Under the pieces are notes generated by a model. It made no database searches. It worked only from the letters and a program-made list of their open reading frames with translations, and was not told the DNA's origin. Positions 24,728 to 31,373 of a DNA stretch of 64,000 nt are shown one piece after another; position 1 is the first letter of the stretch, and every line of letters starts with the position of its first letter. The stretch lies in NCBI RefSeq assembly GCF_007859655.1, contig NZ_CP042304.1, forward strand, positions 558,001 through 622,000, in the 5' to 3' direction. The DNA comes from Devosia ginsengisoli (GTDB lineage: Bacteria > Pseudomonadota > Alphaproteobacteria > Rhizobiales > Devosiaceae). A program made the position numbers and the translations under genes.

Positions 24728-25249
24728 TTATTGTGCCGGCGCTTCGGTGCCGGTCGGTGAGCTCTGGAGCGCCGATGGCGTTTCCTTGCCCTCGATCAGG
24801 TGCGCCTCGAAATTGGGCGCATTGTCGAGCCAGCCATTGTCCTGCCACAGCTTGACGTTGTCGCCGGCCGGGCAGCCGGCATCGTTCGGCGTAACCACCG
24901 TGCCGTCAGACAGCTTGACGAAGGCCATGTGCCCGCCATTGCGGCCGTCGCGCAGCGGACACATCACGACGCGGACGACATCGCCCGGCTTGAACGTGTC
25001 GCCGGTGATGCCACGGGAGATCTGGCTGACCGGCGCGGAGCCTTCAAAGCCCCAGCGCTGTGTCTCGCCCTCGTTCTCGACGGTGATGAACAGCCAGGCA
25101 TGGGGGTTGTTGAAGGCCCAGGTTTCCACCACCCCCTCGACCATCACCTGCCTTGAGGTGTCGAACATGGCGAAGGAATGGTGGGCGAGAGCGGGGGCGG
25201 CGATGCCCAGCGAGAGGGCGAGGGCGCCCAGGATAGGAAGATGCTTCAT
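24728..25249 (-). CDS. Exported DUF6152-like protein with mature N-terminal histidine (cassette B)
   Basis: About 173 residues. The signal peptide (MKHLPILGALALSLG onwards) ends APALA and the mature protein would begin HHSFAMFDTSRQ. A second conserved histidine lies in NNPHAWLFITV, and a CPLRDGRNGGH motif lies further on. The start at 25249 is preferred because it gives a clean signal peptide; the open frame extends to 25321 without one. It lies 68 bp downstream of the large exported protein gene. Histidine at the mature N-terminus plus the NPH histidine would make a plausible metal site (inference). Confidence 0.8.
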   Translation of the reverse strand: MKHLPILGALALSLGIAAPALAHHSFAMFDTSRQVMVEGVVETWAFNNPHAWLFITVENEGETQRWGFEGSAPVSQISRGITGDTFKPGDVVRVVMCPLRDGRNGGHMAFVKLSDGTVVTPNDAGCPAGDNVKLWQDNGWLDNAPNFEAHLIEGKETPSALQSSPTGTEAPAQ

Positions 25250-25317
25250 TTGATACCTCGAAATCCTTGTGGTGGGAGCGGCAGGGCGCAAGCGTCTTGC
25301 TTGCGCCCGTTCGTGGC

Positions 25318-26343
25318 TCACTGGCCGCCTTCGAGCTCGGGCATGCCGTCGGCACCCAGGGCTTCATTATTGGGATCGCGCGACTGGCCGGGCAGTTCCG
25401 GAAAGGCCGTATAGCCGCGGGCGTCCTTGTAGCCGGGGTCGCCCGGCAGCAGGTAGTTGGTGTTGCCGTCTGCGTCCTCGTAGGAATTGGACGTGGTTTC
25501 GCATTCCCAGTTGCGGATGCGGGCGCCGGCATTCTCGAGATCGGGACGCCGGTTGTAGGTATAAATGGTGGTCACCGGCTTCAGCAGCGCATGCTCGTCA
25601 TAGAAGGTGACGTTGACCTCGATGCGGTTCATGCCGTTATCGAGCGTCTTCATCTCCCAGATTTCGACGGTTTCGAGCTTATTGGAGGTGAGCGGCGCGC
25701 CACGGAGATAGTCGGCCGGCAGCACGTATTTGGTGTTCACGATCAGCTTGTTGCCGTTCCAGAACCCGATGCTGTCGCCGGTCGAGGAATGGGTGCCATA
25801 GGGGTTCATATGCTCCGCGCCGATATAGATGCGGCGGCTCTCGTTCATGAAGTCGTTCAGGAACCAGGACTGGTCGGGCGTATTAACGAATTCGCGGGTA
25901 TAGGGCTCCCAGAACCAGCGGGCGAGGCCCGGATATTCGCAGTGCGTCAGCCGGTCATAGGGCTGCTCGCCGAATTCCACCATTTCGGCGCGACGCGCCT
26001 TGTAGGCTTCCTCATAGGCTGGCGTCAGCACGCCTTCCTTGACCACGGCATCGACTGGGGCCATCGCTGCGGCCATGGTGCCATCGACCAGGAACAGGCT
26101 GAACATGTTGTTGCCGCCCGGCGACCACTGGCCTTCCCACTTCGGTACCGATTCATAGGTATGCTTGGTGCCGCCATGGGCCGCATCGAGCAGATACTGG
26201 TAGTGCTGTTCGGATGTGGTGAAAGCGTTGATCGGTGGTGTGGCAGCTGGAATCGGCACGCCCTGGGCGACGGCGATGCTGACGGCGCTGGTCGCGAGCA
26301 ACAGCCCCACGCCAAATGCCATTGCAATTTTCTTCACTCCCAT
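25318..26343 (-). CDS. Large exported cassette protein (cassette B, intact copy)
   Basis: A protein of 341 residues with a signal peptide (MGVKKIAMAFGVGLLLATSA, cleavage near VAQG). It has no recognisable catalytic motif. Segments shared with the frameshifted relative at 4582-5932 are the HYQYLLD/HYEALLA helix, a RWFWEPYTREF/RRYHEYSTRDH segment, RRIYIGAEHMNPYG/QIFIGREFNEEG and GDSIGFWNGNKLIVNT/GETIGFWDGEALI. The last motif, G-[DE]-S/T-I-G-F-W-[ND]-G-x-x-L-I, recurs in exported proteins of unknown function that I associate with DUF6152 genes. The ATG at 26343 has GGAGGAGGAAG upstream. It is first in cassette B, with an operator 107 bp upstream. Confidence 0.75.
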   Translation of the reverse strand: MGVKKIAMAFGVGLLLATSAVSIAVAQGVPIPAATPPINAFTTSEQHYQYLLDAAHGGTKHTYESVPKWEGQWSPGGNNMFSLFLVDGTMAAAMAPVDAVVKEGVLTPAYEEAYKARRAEMVEFGEQPYDRLTHCEYPGLARWFWEPYTREFVNTPDQSWFLNDFMNESRRIYIGAEHMNPYGTHSSTGDSIGFWNGNKLIVNTKYVLPADYLRGAPLTSNKLETVEIWEMKTLDNGMNRIEVNVTFYDEHALLKPVTTIYTYNRRPDLENAGARIRNWECETTSNSYEDADGNTNYLLPGDPGYKDARGYTAFPELPGQSRDPNNEALGADGMPELEGGQ

Positions 26344-26672
26344 AGTCTTCCTCCTCCGCCATTGATGGTTGGTCGGGCCGGCGGCAGGCACCTGCAATCA
26401 CTCCTCCATGGATGATCCCTCCAACGATATTTCTTGTATCAAGATAGTTCCTGCATGTTTTCTGATAAATATATGCACGATCGAGCCTTAAAACTTGGCA
26501 TCTATGAGAAGTATTTCAGATATATTTCCTGATCTGCAAAACTTGCTTTTGCATCGCAGGTTTTACGGTGGGCCGGTCATATGTTTTGGCTTGTCGCAAC
26601 GGGATGTGCCGACTAGGCTGCCATCCCCGGTAACTGGCGCAGACCAGTGCGGGCGGATGGAGGAGGCGCAGC
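26344..26672. other. Divergent control region of 329 bp between cassette B and the second AraC-family gene
   Basis: No supported gene. It holds the minus-oriented operator at 26450-26481 and a locally AT-rich stretch (about 26430-26560) unlike the surrounding DNA, as expected for promoters. No direct repeat with the operator period is seen close to the regulator gene itself; a TGCA pair at 26535/26550 has the wrong spacing. Confidence 0.55.
26450..26481 (-). promoter_or_regulatory. Direct-repeat operator before cassette B
   Basis: The minus strand reads CGATCGTGCA and, 22 bp on, AAACATGCAGG; TGCA cores lie at 26452 and 26474. It faces cassette B, whose ATG is about 107 bp away, matching the 116-bp spacing of the site before cassette A. 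Confidence 0.7.
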
Positions 26673-27566
26673 ATGGCGACGGCGGCATTCGACGTGCGTG
26701 AGACACATGGCATCGTCATGCGGTCGGAAAATCGCATGCGCGTGTCATGCGACGGCCACGGCTGGTCATCCCTCTACGCCTCGGCGCAGCGCGAACAGCC
26801 CTATGAAGGGCACTTCCCTCCGGTGCGCGATCAGTTGCTTGTGCTGCACCGCAACGGGCCGGTGGCGGTGGAGCGGCTCGACGACGGGCGTCCGCAGCGG
26901 CATGTGGTGCCGGCCGGCGGCGTGCATCTGTTTCCCGGCGGGCTTCCCTTCAATGTGCGTCTGATGGGCGAACTCGACACGGTCCATGTCTATGTCCGCC
27001 GCAAGGTGATCGAGGAAGTGGCGGCCGATATGGTGGAGGGCGATCCGGCCTTGCTGGAAATTCCCGCCGATATTGTCGATGACGATCCGGCGCTGACCGG
27101 CATGCTCGATGCCATCACCCTGTCACTGGGCGATGGCGACTATGCGACGGCCATCTATATGGACCATCTGGCCCGCACCATCGCGGCGCAGTTGGTCCGC
27201 CGCCACTCCCAGGCGCGGTTGAAATCCAGCCGGCAACCCGATGTCGGCGCCGACGTGGTCCGCGCTCTTGAATACATGCAGGACAATATCGCCCGCTCCT
27301 TCAATCTGGCCGACCTCGCCAAGGCAGCAGGGCGCAGCCCCAGCCATCTGTCGCGGCAGTTCCGCGACGCCTTCGGGCGCCCGCCGCATGCCTATCTGAT
27401 CGACCTGCGGCTCGACATGGCGCAGGCCCTGCTGCAGCGTACGCGGGAGCCGATTGCCGCGATTGCGGTCGATTGCGGCTTCTCCCATCAGGAGCACTTG
27501 ACGCGGCTGTTCCGGCGCCGCTTCGAGACCACCCCGGCTGCCTTCCGGCGCCGCGCACAATCCTGA
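26673..27566 (+). CDS. AraC-family transcriptional regulator 2
   Basis: A protein of 297 residues, related along its full length to the regulator at 13790-14695. The C-terminal DNA-binding part has NLADLAKAAGRSPSHLSRQF and PIAAIAVDCGFSHQEHLTR followed by TPAAFRR. The second recognition helix (CGFSHQEHLTR) is identical in the two proteins, so they may recognise the same DNA. SD GGAGGAGG precedes the ATG at 26673. It is divergent from cassette B, and 14 bp after its stop begins the operator for the hydroxyquinol operon. The inducer is unknown; an aromatic intermediate is the obvious guess. Confidence 0.9.
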   Translation: MATAAFDVRETHGIVMRSENRMRVSCDGHGWSSLYASAQREQPYEGHFPPVRDQLLVLHRNGPVAVERLDDGRPQRHVVPAGGVHLFPGGLPFNVRLMGELDTVHVYVRRKVIEEVAADMVEGDPALLEIPADIVDDDPALTGMLDAITLSLGDGDYATAIYMDHLARTIAAQLVRRHSQARLKSSRQPDVGADVVRALEYMQDNIARSFNLADLAKAAGRSPSHLSRQFRDAFGRPPHAYLIDLRLDMAQALLQRTREPIAAIAVDCGFSHQEHLTRLFRRRFETTPAAFRRRAQS

Positions 27567-27580
27567 AGCAGTCTGGTTAT

Positions 27581-27611
27581 TTCATGCAAGGAACCCGGCA
27601 AATCATGCAGG
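27581..27611 (+). promoter_or_regulatory. Direct-repeat operator before the hydroxyquinol operon (21-bp period)
   Basis: Reads TTCATGCAAGG and, 21 bp on, AATCATGCAGG; TGCA cores lie at 27585 and 27606. It points at the dioxygenase gene 130 bp downstream. It is the only site with a 21-bp rather than a 22-bp period. Confidence 0.65.
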
Positions 27612-27740
27612 CCGGGGCTTACCGGCTTGGCTAATCCTCAATCTTGACGCCCGGGCTTTCTCCTGGGCGCAAGCAATTGCAGCGGCTCGCTTTTCGGATG
27701 ACGGAACAACCGTCCCGGGCGCCGCGCAGAGGAGGCCGAT

Positions 27741-28610
27741 TTGTCCACGCGCGACTTCGACGAGCATTCGATCACCCAGGCAGTGCTCGACCGCTTCGCG
27801 AACACCCCTGACCCGAGGCTCAAGCAGGTGTTGCAGAGCCTCGTCCGCCACGCCCATGACTTCGTTCGTGACGTCGATCTCAGCATGGACGAGTGGCTGG
27901 AGGCGATCATGTTCCTGACCCGCACCGGCCAGATCAGCGATGACAAAAGGCAGGAATTCATCCTGCTGTCCGATACGCTGGGCATATCCATGCTGGTTGA
28001 TGCCATCAACCACCGTATGCCCGAAGGCGCCACCGAAACCACGGTCCTCGGCCCGTTCTACGTGCAGAACCCGCCCGAGCTGAGCAACGGTGCCGATATC
28101 TCGGGCGGCGAGGAAGGCGTGCCTCTGCATGTGGCCGCGGTCGTAACCTCGCCCGACGGCAAGCCGCTGGCCAATGCCGTGGTCGATGTCTGGCAGTCCG
28201 ACGACGACGGCTTCTACGACGTGCAGCGGCCCGAGATCGAAGGCGCCAATCTGCGCGCGCGTTTCCGTACGGATGCCGCCGGCCGCATGGCGTTCTGGAC
28301 CATCGTCCCCAAATTCTACCCCATCCCGGCCGATGGCCCTGTGGGCGATATGCTGGCCGCCACCAACCGCCACCCGTTCCGGCCGGCTCATATCCATTTC
28401 ATGATTGCCGCCGCCGGCTACGAGACGCTCGTGACCCATCTGTTCATCGACAACGATCCTTATCTCGACAGCGACGCGGTGTTCGGCGTCAAGCAGTCGC
28501 TGATCGTGACGCTGGATGAACATGACGGTGGCAGCGCCCCCGAGAACCGCTCCATGGCTGGGCCGTGGAAAAGCCTCGAACACCATTTCGGCCTGAAGCC
28601 GCAGCGCTGA
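27741..28610 (+). CDS. Intradiol ring-cleavage dioxygenase, hydroxyquinol 1,2-dioxygenase type
   Basis: A protein of 289 residues with the N-terminal helical dimerisation domain of catechol/hydroxyquinol dioxygenases (residues 1-100) and the catalytic beta domain beginning TTVLGPFYVQNPPE. The Fe(III) ligands are visible: Tyr in DDDGFYDVQ, Tyr in PKFYPIPADGP, and two His in RPAHIHFMI. Cleavage of benzene-1,2,4-triol gives maleylacetate, which the reductase at 14844 can use. The start is TTG at 27741 with GAGGAGG upstream; the N-terminus STRDFDEHSITQAVL fits the family. It is first in an operon with the hydroxylase gene, 10 bp before its start. Confidence 0.9.
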   Translation: MSTRDFDEHSITQAVLDRFANTPDPRLKQVLQSLVRHAHDFVRDVDLSMDEWLEAIMFLTRTGQISDDKRQEFILLSDTLGISMLVDAINHRMPEGATETTVLGPFYVQNPPELSNGADISGGEEGVPLHVAAVVTSPDGKPLANAVVDVWQSDDDGFYDVQRPEIEGANLRARFRTDAAGRMAFWTIVPKFYPIPADGPVGDMLAATNRHPFRPAHIHFMIAAAGYETLVTHLFIDNDPYLDSDAVFGVKQSLIVTLDEHDGGSAPENRSMAGPWKSLEHHFGLKPQR

Positions 28611-28620
28611 GGATATGACC

Positions 28621-30360
28621 ATGCTTGAAACCGGCGTCCTCATTGTCGGCAGCGGCCCGGCTGGCTCCTCGGCAGCCGCTTTGCTCTCGACCTATGGCAT
28701 CGACAACACCCTGGTCACCCGCTACCGCTGGCTGGCCGATACCCCGCGTGCCCACATCACCAATCAGCGCACTATGGAAGTGTTGCGCGACCTGGGGTTG
28801 GAAGAGCAGGCCATGCTCTACGCCACCCATCAGGAGTTGATGGGCAACAATGTGTTCTGCGCCAGCCTTGCCGGCGAGGAACTGGGCCGCATGCGCAGCT
28901 GGGGCAACGATCCGCACTCCAAGGCCCGCCACCTCAAGGCCAGCCCGACCGAGATGGTCGATATCCCCCAGGATCTGCTGGAGCCAGTGCTGTTCGGCGC
29001 CGCCGCCAAGCGCGGCACCAAGGCGCGGCTCTCCACGGAATATCTCAGCCATATTCAGGACGAGACCGGTGTCACCGTCACGGTACGGGACAGGGTGCTC
29101 GACCAGACGTTCGAGATTCGCGCCAAATACCTGATCGGCGCCGATGGCGGCCGTTCGCAGGTGGCACAGGATATCGGCCTGCCCATGGTCGGCAAGATGG
29201 GTGTCGGCGGTTCGATGAACATCACCTTCAAGGCCGACCTGTCTAGATATGTCGCCCATCGCCCCAGCGTCCTCTACTGGGTGCTGCAACCAGGCTCGGA
29301 TGTCGGCGGCATCGGCATGGGTCTCGTCCGCATGGTGCGGCCTTGGGACGAGTGGCTTATCGTCTGGGGCTACGACATCGACCAGCCGCCCCCGGAAATG
29401 ACCGACGACTTCGCCCGCAGCGTCGTGCATTCGCTGGTCGGCGACGATACGATTCCGGTGGAGATCACCGGCTATTCCACCTGGACGGTGAACCACATGT
29501 ATGCCAAACGCTATTCCAGCGGCCGGGTGTTCTGCATGGGCGACGCGGTGCACCGCCATCCGCCGTCCAATGGTCTGGGGTCCAACACGTCAATCCAGGA
29601 CGCCTTCAACCTCGCCTGGAAACTGGCGCTGGTGCTCAATGGCGCTGCTGGCGAAAAGCTGCTCGACAGCTACAATGCCGAGCGCGCGCCGATCGGTAAG
29701 CAGGTGGTGGATCGTGCCAACAAGTCCATCGGTGAAACCGGACCGATCTTTCAGGCGCTGGGTCTGCTCTCGACCAAAGATGTCGACCAGATGCGGGCCA
29801 ATATGGAGTCGCGCAAGCGCCCCGACGTCGAAGGCCGGTCCCGCCGCAAGGCTCTGCGCGATGCCATTGCCTACAAGGTCTATGAGTTCGACGCCCATGG
29901 CGTGGAAATGAACCAGCGATATCAGTCCTCCGCGGTGGTAAGCGATGGCTCGGCTGCGCCGGCCTTCACGCAGGATCCCGAACTGATCTACCAGGCCACC
30001 ACCTATCCAGGCGCGCGGCTGCCGCATGTCTGGCTGGAGCGTTCCGGCCGTCAGGTCTCTACGCTGGATCTGGTAGGGCAGGGGCGGTTCACCCTGCTAA
30101 CCGGCATCGGCGGCGACGATTGGGTCGCGGCGGCCGAAGCCTTGGCAGCGGAGCTGGGTGTACCGCTGACGGCGGTTTCCATCGGTCCCGGCCGCGACTA
30201 TGAGGACCCGTTTGGCGATTGGGCCAACAGCTCGGAAATAGCCGATGGCGGCTGCGTATTGGTGCGGCCCGATCAGTTCGTGGCCTGGCGTTCCATGGAC
30301 ACGACGGCCGACTGCCAGGCGGCCTTGCGCACCGCCCTTCGCGCCGTGCTCTCCCGCTAG
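28621..30360 (+). CDS. FAD-dependent aromatic hydroxylase (TfdB-like phenol monooxygenase)
   Basis: About 579 residues, the usual size of TfdB-type 2,4-dichlorophenol 6-monooxygenase and phenol/resorcinol hydroxylases. FAD-binding GSGPAGSSAAALL lies at the N-terminus, followed by TPRAHITNQRTMEVLRDLGL, strongly TfdB-like. GADGGRSQVAQ and GRVFCMGDAVHRHPPSNGLG are the DG and GD motifs. The C-terminal thioredoxin-like domain is present. It uses NAD(P)H and O2 to hydroxylate a phenol ring, here probably supplying hydroxyquinol to the dioxygenase just upstream. I chose the ATG at 28621 because GAGGA is 7 bp upstream; the ATG at 28615 is too close to it. Confidence 0.9.
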   Translation: MLETGVLIVGSGPAGSSAAALLSTYGIDNTLVTRYRWLADTPRAHITNQRTMEVLRDLGLEEQAMLYATHQELMGNNVFCASLAGEELGRMRSWGNDPHSKARHLKASPTEMVDIPQDLLEPVLFGAAAKRGTKARLSTEYLSHIQDETGVTVTVRDRVLDQTFEIRAKYLIGADGGRSQVAQDIGLPMVGKMGVGGSMNITFKADLSRYVAHRPSVLYWVLQPGSDVGGIGMGLVRMVRPWDEWLIVWGYDIDQPPPEMTDDFARSVVHSLVGDDTIPVEITGYSTWTVNHMYAKRYSSGRVFCMGDAVHRHPPSNGLGSNTSIQDAFNLAWKLALVLNGAAGEKLLDSYNAERAPIGKQVVDRANKSIGETGPIFQALGLLSTKDVDQMRANMESRKRPDVEGRSRRKALRDAIAYKVYEFDAHGVEMNQRYQSSAVVSDGSAAPAFTQDPELIYQATTYPGARLPHVWLERSGRQVSTLDLVGQGRFTLLTGIGGDDWVAAAEALAAELGVPLTAVSIGPGRDYEDPFGDWANSSEIADGGCVLVRPDQFVAWRSMDTTADCQAALRTALRAVLSR

Positions 30361-30361
30361 C

Positions 30362-30910
30362 GTGGCCCGGGTTCCCTATCGTGGGCCGCAGGATGGCGAT
30401 GCGGCCCTGTTCGACCGGCTGGCCCAGGAGCGTGGCGAGCCGGTCGAGAATATTTTTCTGGCGCTGGCGAATGCGCCGGCAGTAGCCAGCGCGGTGCTGA
30501 CCATGGCCACGGCGCTGCGCCAGCAGACGGCGCTCGATCGGCAACTGCGCGAACTGGCTGTGCTGTCGGTCGGGCAGGTGCTTGAGGCAGAATATGAACT
30601 CGCCCATCACCACAATTCAGCGGTTCGGGCCGGACTGGGCGCGGCCAAGCTCGCCGGACTTTCACAGCCGGAACAATCCGGGCGCTATAGCGAAGCCGAA
30701 TTGGCCGTGATCGACTATGCTCGTGCGGTGACGACGACTGGCCGAGCCGACGCGGCGCTTTGGTCGCGCATCACCCGGGCCTTGCCGCTGCAGGAGCAGG
30801 TAGAACTGGTGGTCACTGTGGCCTGGTACAACGCTGTCGTACGGATGATCCTACCGTTGGAGATCGATATCGAAGACTGGCTGGTACTTCTGGAGCCGGG
30901 CCAGCCCTGA
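30362..30910 (+). CDS. Carboxymuconolactone decarboxylase-family protein
   Basis: A protein of 182 residues that starts with GTG 1 bp after the hydroxylase stop. The central helix pair AEYELAHHHNSAVRAGLGAAK resembles the EYEWAHH-x-x-x-A-x-x-AGV segment of carboxymuconolactone decarboxylase-like proteins. There is no CxxC pair, so an AhpD-type peroxidase role is unlikely. Many members occur beside ring-cleavage genes without an assigned reaction. Its place as third gene of the hydroxyquinol operon suggests an auxiliary catabolic step. Confidence 0.75.
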   Translation: MARVPYRGPQDGDAALFDRLAQERGEPVENIFLALANAPAVASAVLTMATALRQQTALDRQLRELAVLSVGQVLEAEYELAHHHNSAVRAGLGAAKLAGLSQPEQSGRYSEAELAVIDYARAVTTTGRADAALWSRITRALPLQEQVELVVTVAWYNAVVRMILPLEIDIEDWLVLLEPGQP

Positions 30911-30959
30911 CGGCGGGATTGTGCAGGCCAGAGCCGGGACGAGCGGGCACACTGCCACC

Positions 30960-31373
30960 ATGATCATGCATCGAAGGACATTCCTCGCCGGATCAGTGGC
31001 ATTCTGCGCAGGCACGGCGGTTGTCCCCGTCTATGCCCATCCTTCCTATGCGTTGTTCGACCTCGAAAAAGTGGCGATTTTTGAAGGCACGGTCGTCAAG
31101 TTCGACTACCTCAACCCCCATTGCTGGCTTTTCATTACCGTGGTGGACGATGCAGGCGTTGAAACGCTGCGCGGTTTCGAGATGGATGGTCCGCCCGGCC
31201 TGATGCGGCAAGGTATCAGGCCCAATTATTTCAGTCCGGGCGAGCAAGTTGCCGTCAAATCCAATCCGCTGCGGGATGGTCGCCCGGCGGGCCTGTTCCG
31301 CGGTGTGCTCAAGGCAGACGGGGAAGGGTTCGGGGATGTCGAGGGACTGGTGCCCCCGCTCCCTCCCGGTTAG
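30960..31373 (+). CDS. Exported DUF6152-like protein (stand-alone copy)
   Basis: A protein of 137 residues. The N-terminal signal contains twin arginines (MHRRTFLAGSVAF), so export may be by Tat, with cleavage after VPVYA. The mature chain would begin HPSYALFDLEKVAIFEG, and NPHCWLFITV and KSNPLRDGRPAG follow, as in the two cassette copies. A Tat signal is unusual relative to the Sec-type signals of the other two and could mean folding or metal loading before export (inference). A single RTGCAGG half-site lies 38 bp upstream, but no second half. The stop codon abuts that of the convergent ATPase gene with no spacer. Confidence 0.75.
   Translation: MIMHRRTFLAGSVAFCAGTAVVPVYAHPSYALFDLEKVAIFEGTVVKFDYLNPHCWLFITVVDDAGVETLRGFEMDGPPGLMRQGIRPNYFSPGEQVAVKSNPLRDGRPAGLFRGVLKADGEGFGDVEGLVPPLPPG

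Noticed and set aside
26535..26553. Second TGCA pair near the second AraC-family gene
   Set aside because: The cores at 26535 and 26550 are 15 bp apart and lack the TGCAGG extension.
30921..30928. Operator before the stand-alone DUF6152-like gene
   Set aside because: GATTGTGCAGG is a perfect proximal half, but no TGC lies 21-22 bp on the distal side, so I list it only as a half-site.
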